64,000 bases of DNA from Qipengyuania algicida (GTDB lineage Bacteria > Pseudomonadota > Alphaproteobacteria > Sphingomonadales > Sphingomonadaceae): NCBI RefSeq assembly GCF_009828025.1, contig NZ_WTYA01000003.1, positions 186,001 to 250,000 on the forward strand, in the 5' to 3' direction. Both the position numbers and the translations under genes were made by a program. Under the pieces are notes generated by a model. That model saw only the letters and a program-made list of their open reading frames with translations, ran no database searches and was not told the DNA's origin. Shown piece by piece: positions 8,819 to 17,625 of this stretch (positions within the stretch are counted from its first letter, which is position 1; each line of letters starts with the position of its first letter).

Positions 8819-8847
8819 TTCCTTTCTCGCGGCATGGGGGCGGCACA

Positions 8848-10026
8848 ATGCTCGACAAACTCCAAGCCCAGCCCGCCGACGCGCTGCTCGCGCTGATCAA
8901 GCTCCACGCCGCCGACGAGCGCGACGACAAGATCGACCTCGGCGTCGGCGTCTATCGCACCGCCGACGGCGCTACCCCGGTGTTTGCCGCGATCAAGCAG
9001 GCCGAGCAGGCGATGGTCGATAGCCAGGACAGCAAGGCCTATCTCGGCCCGGAAGGCGACATGGGCTTCGTCAACGCGCTGATGCCCTATGTGTTCGGGG
9101 ACGATGCCACCATGGGCGGGCGCATTCAGGGTATGCAGACGCCCGGCGGCACCGGCGCGGTCCGGCTCGCCGCAGCGTTGGCGGCGCGCGCAGGCGTCAC
9201 TCGCGTCTTCATGGGCACGCCGAGCTGGCCCAACCACAAGCAGATCCTCGACGACGTCGGGCTGGAGTTCGCCGGCTTTCCGCACGCGCTGGAGGACGGG
9301 ACCGCCAATCTCGATGGCGTGCTCAACGCGATCCGCAACGGGCGCGAAGACGATGCTGTCCTGCTCCACGCCTGCTGCCACAACCCGACCGGGATCGACT
9401 ACACCCCCGAACAATGGGACGCGATCGCCGAGGCATTGAGCGACAGCCCGGTCCTGCCGATCATCGACATCGCCTATCAGGGTCTCGGCGTCGGGCTGGA
9501 GGAAGATGCGGCGGGCCTGCGCAATGTGCTGGCCAAGGTGCCCGAGGCGCTGGTGGCCTATAGCTGCGACAAGAACTTCGGCCTCTATCGCGACCGTGTG
9601 GGCGCGTTCTATATGATGGCCTCGGATCGTGGGCAGCTCGACACGATAGTCTCCAACGCAAACGCTCTGGCGCGCGCCAACTGGTCGATGCCACCCGATC
9701 ACGGGGGCGCAGCGGTGCGCACCGTGCTACGCGACGAGGGGCTGACAAGGGTCTGGGAAGACGAGCTGGCCGACATGCGCGCGCGCGTGCGCCGTGTGCG
9801 CGAGCGGCTGGCGGCAGCCGACAACAAGGCGCCAGGCCTTGGCCTTTCCGCGCTCGCCCATCAGCATGGCCTGTTCGCGATGCTGCCCCTGAACCGCGAA
9901 CAGATCGAGGCGCTGCGGCGCGACCACGGGGTCTATATGGCCGGGTCGGGCAGGATCAACGTCGCTGGGCTGACCGAGGCGAACACGCCGAAATTCATCG
10001 CCGCCTTGGCGGATGTCACTGGCTGA
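8848..10026 (+). CDS. Aromatic/aspartate aminotransferase, class I
   Basis: 392 residues, the full length of the AspC/TyrB group. IDLGVGVYRTADG opens the fold, SKAYLGPEGD and QTPGGTGA form the cofactor phosphate region, CCHNPTGID is the class signature, and Lys242 in SCDKNFGLYRDRVG is the PLP-binding lysine. The protein should transfer amino groups between 2-oxoglutarate/glutamate and oxaloacetate or aromatic keto acids in the cytoplasm; the exact preference cannot be told. The following GNAT gene starts inside its last codons (14-bp overlap). Confidence 0.92.
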   Translation: MLDKLQAQPADALLALIKLHAADERDDKIDLGVGVYRTADGATPVFAAIKQAEQAMVDSQDSKAYLGPEGDMGFVNALMPYVFGDDATMGGRIQGMQTPGGTGAVRLAAALAARAGVTRVFMGTPSWPNHKQILDDVGLEFAGFPHALEDGTANLDGVLNAIRNGREDDAVLLHACCHNPTGIDYTPEQWDAIAEALSDSPVLPIIDIAYQGLGVGLEEDAAGLRNVLAKVPEALVAYSCDKNFGLYRDRVGAFYMMASDRGQLDTIVSNANALARANWSMPPDHGGAAVRTVLRDEGLTRVWEDELADMRARVRRVRERLAAADNKAPGLGLSALAHQHGLFAMLPLNREQIEALRRDHGVYMAGSGRINVAGLTEANTPKFIAALADVTG

Positions 10027-10570
10027 TTTCGATCGCCAGCCGCTCCTTGCCGAGGGGCCGCTCAGCCTGCGCCCGCTGACGGCGGACGACATCGAACCGC
10101 TCTATGCCATCGCGGGCGACCCGCTGGTGTGGGACCAGCACCCCATGCCCGAACGCAGCGAGCGCGCACATTTCGAGGAATGGATAGGCGGCAAGCTGGC
10201 GGATGGCGGAACGCTGGTGGCGCACTTTGAGGGCGAGGGCCTGATTGCCAGTTCAACCTATTCCAATTTGCGAACAGAGAGCGGCGGCGCGATCGAGATC
10301 GGCTCGACCTTCCTCGCCCGACGCATGTGGGGCGGCCCAGTCAATCGCACGATCAAGCGGCTGATGCTGCGCCACGCCTTCACCTATGTCGCGCAAGTCG
10401 AATTTCTCGTGTGGGATCGCAATGTCCGTTCGCGCCGCGCGATGGAGAAGATCGGTGGACGGCTGACGGATCGCACCGCAACCGTTGCGCATCGCGCGCA
10501 GGCGGTGGTCCATCTGGTCTACGAGATCACCCGCGAGGATTTCACAATAGGTCCGCTGGCAAACGCATAA
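10013..10570 (+). CDS. GNAT acetyltransferase, RimJ/RimL-like
   Basis: 185 residues. The opening LSLRPLTADDIEPLYAIAGD and the closing FLVWDRNVRSRRAMEKIGGR (the acetyl-CoA binding helix followed by the N.rS..a.eklG motif) are typical of RimL-type N-acetyltransferases. The Q/RxxGxG/A segment is replaced by RRMWGGPVN, as is common in this subgroup. The ATG overlaps the end of the aminotransferase, suggesting coupled expression. The substrate is unknown. Confidence 0.82.
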   Translation: MSLADFDRQPLLAEGPLSLRPLTADDIEPLYAIAGDPLVWDQHPMPERSERAHFEEWIGGKLADGGTLVAHFEGEGLIASSTYSNLRTESGGAIEIGSTFLARRMWGGPVNRTIKRLMLRHAFTYVAQVEFLVWDRNVRSRRAMEKIGGRLTDRTATVAHRAQAVVHLVYEITREDFTIGPLANA

Positions 10571-10851
10571 GTCCACAAATCGTGGGACGCTGTGGCGGGT
10601 TATGAACCCTGTGACCTTCCGATATTTATGCCTTTATAATACATATATAGCCCATCTTTAGAGAAGGGCGATGTGACTTTCGTGCACATCGTGCGGCAAT
10701 GGTGGCGTGACGCAAGAGACAACCCATTGCAGAAGGAAACGACCGACCACGTCAAAGAGCGGGCGCCAGACTGGCAGAGGAACAGAATGTAGGACAGCGG
10801 TTGCGGAGAAACGCTGACCGGCCACGGACTTTTGCCAAAACGGTCAGGATG

Positions 10852-12108
10852 TCAGATATGCTGGCTCAAATCGCGCCGGTCTGCCTCACGCACCCGCACC
10901 TTATTCGCTGCAAAGCCGAGCGCGAGCGATGCAACCACGCACCAACCCGCCATCCACAGCATCTGCGTGGGCAAAGGCACGCCCCAATCGATCAGCGAGC
11001 CGGTAATCCCCGGCCCCAATGCGGTCGAAAGCACCATCGCCGACACGGTGATCGCGCGGATGCCGCCGAGGTTGGCGAGCCCGTAAACCTCTGGCCAAAG
11101 TGCGCCCATCAAATTCTGGGTGAAGCCGTTGCTGACGCCGAGCAGTAGCATGAAAAGGTAAACGCCCCACACCGGCGTCACCAATCCGACCGCGAGCGAA
11201 GCCAGTGTCAGCGGCGCGAGGAAAAAGGGCAGCAATTTCAGCGCGCCGAACCGGTCGACCAAATGCCCGCAGACGAAGCCGAATACGACCGTTGTCACCG
11301 CCATCACTGGAAACGCGCCAGCGAAAGCCAGCGGATCGTAATGGCGCAACGAAATCAGATACCCCTGATGGAAGAAGATCACCGTCCCGATGAATGGCGG
11401 CGCTAGCGTGCCCGCGAGCAAGAGATACAGCACCGGATCACGCACCACCTGGCTTCGCGTCCAGTCTCGCGCGACCCGGGCGCTCTTGTGACCCGCTTCG
11501 GACGCATGGGGCACGCGTTCGACGCGCAGTAGCGCCATGACCGCGGGCCAGCCGATCAGCAGGACCAGTGCAGCGCTTGCCAGCCATGCGTCGTGCCAGC
11601 CGAATGCGCCGTGGATCAGAACGAACACCACCGGAAACAAACCGTTGCCGAGCATGAGCCCCGGCGTAATCAACGCCATCGCCTTTCCCCGGCTCGCCAC
11701 GAACCAGCGCCCCGTTTCGGTGATGGCAATCTCGGTCATCATCCCTTGGCCGAACAGGCGCAGCATATAGAGAGAAACGCCGAGCAGGATAACGCCTGGG
11801 GCAACCGCCATGAGGATGCAGGCAGCCGCCAGCAGGGGCATCGTAAAGCGCACCACTTTCCAGCCCGCCATCAGGTCCAGAGTGCGCCCCAACCAGGGCA
11901 GTGTCAGCGCGCTGGCCAGCGTCGCAAGCATGTACAGCCCGCCGAACTCTCCGCCCGAAAGGTTGAAGGTCGCACGGATATCATTGCCCGACAGACCGAT
12001 GAAGAAGGTCTGTCCGAAGCTCGAAGACAGCGTCAGCAGGAACCCGCCGCCGATCCAGCGAGCGTTTTTCTGCGCGAATGCAAGATGGTCGGCGACGAAA
12101 CGTCTCAT
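10852..12108 (-). CDS. MFS transporter
   Basis: 418 residues with 12 predicted helices in two halves separated by a hydrophilic loop (RVERVPHASEAGHKSARVAR). The start MRRFVADHLAFAQKNARWIG is followed by the TM1 segment SSSFGQTFFIGLSG, and helix 2-3 shows WLGRTLDLMAGW, a weak version of the MFS loop motif. The C-terminal half has GLANLGGIRAITVSAMVLST. It resembles monocarboxylate/oxalate-formate type MFS carriers, but the substrate is unknown. The 281-bp gap to the GNAT gene holds nothing I can name. Confidence 0.82.
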   Translation of the reverse strand: MRRFVADHLAFAQKNARWIGGGFLLTLSSSFGQTFFIGLSGNDIRATFNLSGGEFGGLYMLATLASALTLPWLGRTLDLMAGWKVVRFTMPLLAAACILMAVAPGVILLGVSLYMLRLFGQGMMTEIAITETGRWFVASRGKAMALITPGLMLGNGLFPVVFVLIHGAFGWHDAWLASAALVLLIGWPAVMALLRVERVPHASEAGHKSARVARDWTRSQVVRDPVLYLLLAGTLAPPFIGTVIFFHQGYLISLRHYDPLAFAGAFPVMAVTTVVFGFVCGHLVDRFGALKLLPFFLAPLTLASLAVGLVTPVWGVYLFMLLLGVSNGFTQNLMGALWPEVYGLANLGGIRAITVSAMVLSTALGPGITGSLIDWGVPLPTQMLWMAGWCVVASLALGFAANKVRVREADRRDLSQHI

Positions 12109-12184
12109 CGCGGTCCTATAGGGTTTGCAGAATTCCGATCAAATGCGTCCGAGCAATTTCGGGGAATTGGATACCCGTCAGCGA

Positions 12185-13846
12185 CTATTTCTCCAGGCTC
12201 TTTTCCCGCACCGCACGGAATTCGGACGTCTTGCTCCACGTCGGCCAGCGATCCGAAAACGCAAGGCCGCGGCCCACGTCATAGGCCAGCGTCACATCCT
12301 GCGCGGCGGCGGCGAAGTTCATGTCCTTGCTCCACGCATCGCATGGCTGGTGATAGCATTGCATATAGGCGTCGAGCCATTTCTTACCCGCTTCGCGCCC
12401 GCCGTTAACGAGGTCAGGCGCGCCGCTAATCGCCATGAACAGCAGTGTCGGCACGCCGCGCTTGGCGAGCGAGAAGTGGTCGGCGCGGTAAAACAACCCG
12501 TTCTGTGGCAGGCTTTCCTGCGTCACCACCCGGCCCTGCGTTGCCGCGGCGCGCGCGAGATCGTCCTCCAGGCTGTCCTGCCCCTTGCCCACCAGCATCA
12601 CGTCTCTCGACAACCCTCCGGTCTGGAGGATGTCCATGGTGATATTGGCGACCGTTTTATCGAACGGATAGACCGGGTGGACGGCGTAGGTTTCCGAACC
12701 CAGCAGCCCGCGTTCCTCCGCCGTCCAGAAGCCGAACACCACACTGCGCTGGGGCGCTGGGCCGTGCTTGAAGGCGCGTGCGATTTCCAGCATCCCGGCA
12801 ACGCCCAGCCCGTCATCATTGGCACCGCGACGGATCGTGTTACCCTCGGCATCGGGCGCGCCAATCCCGTAGGCGTCCCAATGCGCGCCATACATCACGA
12901 TCTCGTCGGGTCGCTTGGTACCGGGGATTTTCGCCAGCACGTTCTGGCTTTCGAGCGTGCTGTGGGTCACCGGCAATTGCGCCGAGAACTGTGCATCGAG
13001 CGGGATGGGGTGGAAATCAGGCGAGCGCGCGGCGACTTCCTCTTTCGCAAGGTCCAGCCCGGCGGCGGCGAACAGCCTGCTCGCCGCATCGCCCGAGAAC
13101 CAGCCCTGCACCATCAGGCGACCCGGCGCATCGGCGATGTCGTAATTCTCGCCCCCCGGCGCAACGATGGTCGGCCAGCCATAGCCCGCCGCCGCCGTCT
13201 GGTGCACGATCAGCGCGCCAATCGCGCCGCGCCGCGCGGCTTCTTCGAACTTGTAGGTCCAGCGACCGTAATAGGTCATGGTCTTGCCACCGAACTTGCC
13301 CGCGGCTGGCTCACCCGGCTTGGCCGCGAAATCGGGATCGTTGACGAGGAAGACGGCGATCTTGCCTTTCAGGTCGACGCCCTTGAAATCGTCCCAGCCG
13401 CGCTCGGGCGCGTTCACGCCATAGCCGACGAACACCATCGGCGCCTTGGCGATGGTGACCGCATCGACCGGGCGCAACGTGCTGACGTAAATGTCCTTGT
13501 CCTGCACCAGCGGCATCGCAGTGCCATTGACGTCGGCCTCCATCGGCCCGGCAGACAGCTTGGTGTGGACCAGCGGCACAGCTTGCGTCCACTTCCCGTC
13601 CGGCCCGCCCGGTTGCAGCCCGATCTGCTTGAGCTGCGCGATGATCCACGCCACCGTGCGCGTCTCTCCCTTGGTGCCGGGCGCACGGCCCTCGAACGAG
13701 TCGGAGGCCAGCGTCTTCACATCGTCCGACAGACGCTGCGCCGAAATCGGCGAGGCCGTGGCGTGGTGAGCTGGCGTGTCGGCTAAGGAAGGCGCGCTGG
13801 CACAGGCGGCGAACGCGAAGGCGGATGCGACGAGCAGTTTTCTCAT
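12185..13846 (-). CDS. M28-family zinc metallopeptidase, exported
   Basis: 553 residues. The N-terminal leader MRKLLVASAFAFAACAS has a plausible lipobox (FAAC), so it may be a lipoprotein. A PA-like insert covers roughly 130-250. The M28 catalytic core follows: GAHWDAYG (His322), NDDGLGVAG (Asp345) and WTAEERGLLGS (Glu377/378), with later ligands in the C-terminal third (YRADHFSLAKRGVP). These residues bind two zinc ions in aminopeptidases and in glutamate carboxypeptidase-like enzymes. It is expected to trim peptides in the periplasm. Confidence 0.9.
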   Translation of the reverse strand: MRKLLVASAFAFAACASAPSLADTPAHHATASPISAQRLSDDVKTLASDSFEGRAPGTKGETRTVAWIIAQLKQIGLQPGGPDGKWTQAVPLVHTKLSAGPMEADVNGTAMPLVQDKDIYVSTLRPVDAVTIAKAPMVFVGYGVNAPERGWDDFKGVDLKGKIAVFLVNDPDFAAKPGEPAAGKFGGKTMTYYGRWTYKFEEAARRGAIGALIVHQTAAAGYGWPTIVAPGGENYDIADAPGRLMVQGWFSGDAASRLFAAAGLDLAKEEVAARSPDFHPIPLDAQFSAQLPVTHSTLESQNVLAKIPGTKRPDEIVMYGAHWDAYGIGAPDAEGNTIRRGANDDGLGVAGMLEIARAFKHGPAPQRSVVFGFWTAEERGLLGSETYAVHPVYPFDKTVANITMDILQTGGLSRDVMLVGKGQDSLEDDLARAAATQGRVVTQESLPQNGLFYRADHFSLAKRGVPTLLFMAISGAPDLVNGGREAGKKWLDAYMQCYHQPCDAWSKDMNFAAAAQDVTLAYDVGRGLAFSDRWPTWSKTSEFRAVREKSLEK

Positions 13847-13890
13847 GCCACCACGCTAGGGCACCAAGGGCATGATCGGCAAGGGGCGCG

Positions 13891-14508
13891 TCAGCCGCGC
13901 AAGGCTTCCATACGTTTCAGGTAGCGCGCCAGCACGTCGATCTCGATATTGAGGGCATCGCCCTGCTCAAGCGTGCCGAGCGTCGTCACATCGGCGGTGT
14001 GTGGGATGATGTTGAGCCCGAAGCGCACATCGCCCCCCGCTTCGTCATGCACCGAATTGACCGTGAGCGAAACGCCGTCGAGCGTCACCGAGCCCTTTTC
14101 CGCCACGAAAGGCGCAACGTCTTTGCCCGCGAGAATTTCGAGCCGGGTCGAACCGCCCTCTTTGGCGAGCGATGACACGCGTCCCACCGCATCGACATGG
14201 CCGGTGACGAGGTGCCCGCCGAGTTCGTCGCCGATCCGCAGTGCAGGCTCAAGATTGAGCCTTGCGCCTTTGCGCCAGCGATCCTGCGCAGTGCGGCTGA
14301 CGGTTTCTGCGGAAACGTCGACCGCAAACCATGCTTCGCCCGTGGCGCCGCCCTTCTCGACCACCGTCAGGCACACGCCCGAGCACGAGATCGACGCACC
14401 GATCGCAATGGTCGCGGGGTCGAACGGACAGGCAATGGTGAGCCTGAGATCGCCGCGTTCTTCGACGCGGGTGACGGTGCCGATGGCGGTGACGATTCCG
14501 GTGAACAT
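13891..14508 (-). CDS. ribE: Riboflavin synthase, alpha chain
   Basis: 205 residues starting MFTGIVTAIGTV, the invariant N-terminus of riboflavin synthase. Two lumazine-binding repeats are visible: the first contains GVCLTVVEKG, the second GHVDAVGRV and GVSLTVNSV. The enzyme dismutates two 6,7-dimethyl-8-ribityllumazine molecules into riboflavin. It lies 9 bp downstream of ribD on the same strand, so the last steps of the pathway are probably cotranscribed. Confidence 0.95.
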   Translation of the reverse strand: MFTGIVTAIGTVTRVEERGDLRLTIACPFDPATIAIGASISCSGVCLTVVEKGGATGEAWFAVDVSAETVSRTAQDRWRKGARLNLEPALRIGDELGGHLVTGHVDAVGRVSSLAKEGGSTRLEILAGKDVAPFVAEKGSVTLDGVSLTVNSVHDEAGGDVRFGLNIIPHTADVTTLGTLEQGDALNIEIDVLARYLKRMEALRG

Positions 14509-14517
14509 GGCTGCTTG

Positions 14518-15492
14518 CTAGCGCCGCCGCGCGTAAGCTTCAAACATATCCTCGCCCAATTGCCGCCTTTCGACACAGGCCCAGCGGCCATGCGCGGCGG
14601 CGAGATCGGTCAGGCCGATGTCGCTGATGGCGGCGCGTCCCGCTCCGATGACGATGGGCGCGCGGTAGAGTTCGAGCCGGTCGACGAGATCGGCGGCGAG
14701 GAAGGCTGCGGCGGTCTGCGCCCCGCCCTCGACATAGAGATATAGCGCGCCGTCGATGGCGGTAGTCCCGGCAGGCGAGGCAATCGCCCGTGCGCCCTCT
14801 GGTGGTGATCCGCGCGTCAGCACCCAGCGCTCGGGGCTGCGATCCTCCAGCCCTGCCAGCCGCACGTCGAGACGCGGATTATCGGCACGCCAGGTGCCAC
14901 CGCCTACCAGTATCGCATCGGCCAGCGCGCGGCGAGAATGGACATGCGCGCGTGCCGCCTCCCCGGTGATCCAGCGGCTGGTGCCATCGGCCAGCGCGAT
15001 CTGCCCGTCGAGCGACGTCGCGAGCTTAAGCGTCACATGCGGGCGATCCTGCGTCCGGCGCAGGAGGTAACCTGCGAGACTTGCGCGGCTGGGCGTATGG
15101 TCGAGCGCCTCGGCTGCGATCCCTGCCTGGCGAATGCGGGCCATACCCTCGCCCGCAGTGCGTGGATCGGGATCGCCCAGACCCACCACCACGCGCGCAA
15201 GGCCCGATGCCGCAATCAGGTCGGCGCAGGCCGGTCCTCTTTCGGAACAGTGCGCGCAGGGTTCCAGCGTGACATAGAGCGTTGCGCCCTGCGCTCGAGC
15301 TCCGGCAGCCTCCAGCGCCATCGCTTCGGCATGGGGACGTCCGCCCGCCTGCGTCCAGCCGCGCGCGATCACGCGGCCATGCTTGACGATGATTGCGCCA
15401 ACGGAAGGGTTCGGCGTGCTCTGCGGGCGTCCGCGCAGCGCCAGTCGCGCCGCCGCCGCCAGCCAGTCCGCGTCAGCGGGTTGTTGGTGCAA
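14518..15492 (-). CDS. ribD: Bifunctional pyrimidine deaminase/reductase
   Basis: 324 residues. The N-terminal deaminase domain has the zinc site HAEAMAL (His54, Glu56) and EPCAHCSERGPAC (Cys79, Cys89), followed by the reductase domain beginning at RPHVTLKLATSLDGQIA with TSRWITGEAARAHVHSRRA. It converts the GTP cyclohydrolase II product to 5-amino-6-ribitylamino-uracil phosphate. Its start overlaps the preceding membrane-protein gene by 20 bp. Confidence 0.95.
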   Translation of the reverse strand: MHQQPADADWLAAAARLALRGRPQSTPNPSVGAIIVKHGRVIARGWTQAGGRPHAEAMALEAAGARAQGATLYVTLEPCAHCSERGPACADLIAASGLARVVVGLGDPDPRTAGEGMARIRQAGIAAEALDHTPSRASLAGYLLRRTQDRPHVTLKLATSLDGQIALADGTSRWITGEAARAHVHSRRALADAILVGGGTWRADNPRLDVRLAGLEDRSPERWVLTRGSPPEGARAIASPAGTTAIDGALYLYVEGGAQTAAAFLAADLVDRLELYRAPIVIGAGRAAISDIGLTDLAAAHGRWACVERRQLGEDMFEAYARRR

Positions 15493-15949
15493 CGCCTGTA
15501 TCCGCGCTCTTACGGTCCTGCTGTTCTAGCCGTTCGACGAGCGCTTTCTTGCGTGCGGCCTCCGCCGCCTTGTCTTTCGCGATCTGCTTGTCGATCGCAT
15601 CGACATCGACGAAAGTCGCGCGGCCGAGTTCGCGATACATATTCGCGATATCCGCCTGCCGCTTGGCCTGAATCGCGCGGAGCTTGTCCTGCTCTTTCTG
15701 ATTCGCGATGTTGGAAGCCATGATCTGCGCGTCGGTGCGATGCGGCGCATAGGTGGTGATATAGATCACCTTGGGCTGTTCGGGCGGCACGCGCCACTTC
15801 TCGACCACAAAGCCGTAGAACAACGCAAAGGTCACCGCCAGCGACACGCCAAGGATTGGCCAGCGATGCGGATTAGGTCGCCTGAATTCGGACCAGAAGT
15901 CCTGAATCCCGGTGGTGGGATTGAGTCGGGACAGAAATCGCATGGGCAT
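15473..15949 (-). CDS. Single-pass membrane protein with coiled-coil tail, unknown
   Basis: 158 residues; a start at the second Met (15943, MRFLSRLNPTTG) is equally likely. One membrane segment WPILGVSLAVTFALFYGFVV (about 30-49) is followed by a periplasmic region with KVIYITTYAPHRTDAQIMAS and then a highly charged helix (KEQDKLRAIQAKRQADIANM, KDKAAEAARKKALVERLEQQ) that should form a coiled coil. No family is recognised. Overlap with ribD suggests a shared transcript, but a riboflavin role is not implied. Confidence 0.65.
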   Translation of the reverse strand: MPMRFLSRLNPTTGIQDFWSEFRRPNPHRWPILGVSLAVTFALFYGFVVEKWRVPPEQPKVIYITTYAPHRTDAQIMASNIANQKEQDKLRAIQAKRQADIANMYRELGRATFVDVDAIDKQIAKDKAAEAARKKALVERLEQQDRKSADTGVAPTTR

Positions 15950-16004
15950 AAGATAGGGGCATATGGCGTCTAGCGCCAGTCCATCGGCTTTCGGCCAGCT
16001 TCTG

Positions 16005-16577
16005 TCAGGGATAGCTGACCGAAATCAGCAACTGCCCGCGAAAGGTTCCGCCCGTCACGACCGAGCTGTTCGTCGACAGCGTCCCGGCGAAATTGAATTC
16101 GCGCCGCCCGTTGGAATCGAGCACGGCATTGCCAAGATCGGTGGTGAAGTTCACCACCTGCGACGTGCCGCCGGTGGCGTTGCTCATGGTGATCATGCGC
16201 GGCATGTCGACCACGAAGGCCTGTCCCGGCGCTCCGGTGACCAGCGCGCGGCCGTGGAAAGACCAGCCGCCCATGTCGCGCAAATTGCCTGTAACAGTGG
16301 TCATGCCGCTCGCCGGATCGAGCCGGACCTGTCCGATGCCATTGCCGATCACGATCACCTTGCCGAAATCGATCGGCTGTTCGATGGTCAGCAACAACGG
16401 TCGGCATTGCGGCTTGTCGAACTTCTTCTGGTTGCCCTTCCCGCGGCAACCCGGTGGCAGGTGGCACTTCGGGCACAGCCCTTGCGCCTCCAGTGTGGAA
16501 GGCGGGAGCATACACAGCGCGGCGATTGCAGCCGAAAATCCCAGGGCGCGTGCCATGCCCGCGTTTTCGGATAACAA
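16005..16577 (-). CDS. DUF4402 secreted protein
   Basis: 190 residues, or 183 if translation begins at MARALGFSAA (16556), which gives a cleaner signal peptide ending STLEAQ. After the leader comes a cysteine-rich basic stretch (CPKCHLPPGCRGKGNQKKF), then the beta-rich DUF4402 domain: LLLTIEQPIDFGKVIVI, GVRL-like strands, ITMSN and a final GTFRGQLLISVSYP. Such proteins are secreted and resemble pilin or surface subunits. The Cys/Lys-rich insert before the domain is unusual. Confidence 0.75.
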   Translation of the reverse strand: MLSENAGMARALGFSAAIAALCMLPPSTLEAQGLCPKCHLPPGCRGKGNQKKFDKPQCRPLLLTIEQPIDFGKVIVIGNGIGQVRLDPASGMTTVTGNLRDMGGWSFHGRALVTGAPGQAFVVDMPRMITMSNATGGTSQVVNFTTDLGNAVLDSNGRREFNFAGTLSTNSSVVTGGTFRGQLLISVSYP

Positions 16578-16682
16578 GGTTAAGAAGCGGTTAGGACTTG
16601 GGCAGGATTGACTGATTTCGGTGTAATTGAGCGTCTGCTATCGGTGAATGTGCTTCGTGGCGTGAATGTCTGGAATGTTGTG

Positions 16683-16840
16683 TATTCTGTTGAAAAAGTC
16701 GGACCCGCCAAGCTGGAGCCTAACTTCTAGCAACATTCATACAGAGTGAGTTCGCTGATTGAATCATTGCTGTGTCGAGAGATGCATCCAAATTCTATTG
16801 TTGCCGACCAAAACGGACGATGGAGTTTTTCAACACAATA
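16683..16840. repeat. MITE-like element or IS remnant with terminal inverted repeats
   Basis: TATTCTGTTGAAAAAG (16683-16698) is matched in inverted orientation by GTTTTTCAACACAATA (16825-16840), 14 of 16 positions pairing. The ends resemble the TGTTGAAAAAgTC termini of many insertion sequences. The 126-bp interior is AT-richer than its surroundings and has no transposase. The surrounding gap (16578-17002) holds nothing else I can name. Confidence 0.45.
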
Positions 16841-17002
16841 TTGTGGGAAGAAGACCTTCGTCCGCAGCTACCCGTCCAGTGAAATTTCCATTCGGACAGA
16901 ACGGCGATACCGGGAAAAAATTTTATCTTCGCTGTGCAGATCTTGGCGGCTTGGCGATGCCAGGGATTCTCTTTGTTGCCTACGATGTCGCCAGACGATT
17001 TG

Positions 17003-17134
17003 TCAGCTATTCTTGATGTGCTCCAAACCCTTCACCGATCCGGGCTTCTGGGAAGGTTGTGACGCATTGGTCTTGGGTTTTTCCGCCTTTGGTTTGCGCA
17101 CTTCTCGGTTTGAACGTCTCTGACTCTTGGCCAT
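17003..17134 (-). CDS. 43-residue basic small protein (MAKSQRRSN family)
   Basis: The minus strand encodes MAKSQRRSNREVRKPKAEK followed by a Lys/Ser/Pro-rich tail and ends GLEHIKNS. A GGAG box lies 7 nt before the ATG. The N-terminal MAKSQ.RSNREVRKPK pattern is one I recall from short conserved proteins of sphingomonads and other alphaproteobacteria. The protein is strongly cationic, with no membrane segment, so nucleic-acid or ribosome binding is conceivable but unproven. It is the last of five small genes on this strand. Confidence 0.75.
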   Translation of the reverse strand: MAKSQRRSNREVRKPKAEKPKTNASQPSQKPGSVKGLEHIKNS

Positions 17135-17206
17135 TGTCTTTCTCCAAAGGTTGGATGTTGAAAATCAACTTGGCCGATCACCAACTCTGACTTGTCGTCG
17201 GCGCAG

Positions 17207-17503
17207 TTAATCGTCGGTATGACCCCGGTCCGGATTTTCGCTTTCGTTGCGAGCGGCGTCGTCGGCACTCCGCGAATGGGTGGTTGCATCTCCGTTTGAC
17301 GGATCACCACCTGCGTAGCTGCCATAGATGATCGTGGGTGGTGCGGACATATCTTGCGCGATGGGCTTCGCCGCCTCGACGGTTCTGAGCTCCTTGATCC
17401 GCGCGGCATAGGTCGCAATCCTGTTGAAGTGACCTTGGTCTGCGGTAGAGCTCGCCTTCATTACCTCCAACTGGTGGGCATGAAGCAGTTCATTGAGATC
17501 CAT
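17207..17503 (-). CDS. 98-residue small protein, unknown
   Basis: Starts MDLNELLHAHQLEVMKASST with an AGGAG box 8 nt before the ATG. The first 40 residues form an amphipathic helix (HFNRIATYAARIKELR). The C-terminal half is Ser/Asp/Asn-rich and probably disordered. I recall similar MDxNELLxxHQ starts in sphingomonad hypothetical proteins. No function can be given. It belongs to the run of small minus-strand genes at 17.0-18.2 kb. Confidence 0.6.
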   Translation of the reverse strand: MDLNELLHAHQLEVMKASSTADQGHFNRIATYAARIKELRTVEAAKPIAQDMSAPPTIIYGSYAGGDPSNGDATTHSRSADDAARNESENPDRGHTDD

Positions 17504-17625
17504 TTCGGCGCTCCTATCGTGGTGTGCTTGTTTGCCCGCTTTGGCTAACTGGATAGCGGTCGTTCCCTTGCCTAAGTCGCCTCGCCCAGTTCACGTGCGC
17601 TCAACCTTGGTTCGCGTGGTGCATT

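Noticed and set aside
8682..8847. SAM-type riboswitch before the aminotransferase
   Set aside because: No match to the conserved core of SAM-II or SAM/SAH classes that I can see; only a hairpin and a short ORF are supported.
12125..13786. 553-codon plus-strand ORF opposite the M28 peptidase
   Set aside because: GC-rich antisense shadow; composition is Arg/His-rich and without family motifs, whereas the minus strand has a full zinc-peptidase core.
16746..17123. Plus-strand ORFs in the 16.7-17.1 kb gap
   Set aside because: No ribosome binding site, low-complexity composition and overlap with the MITE-like element and the better supported 43-aa minus-strand gene.
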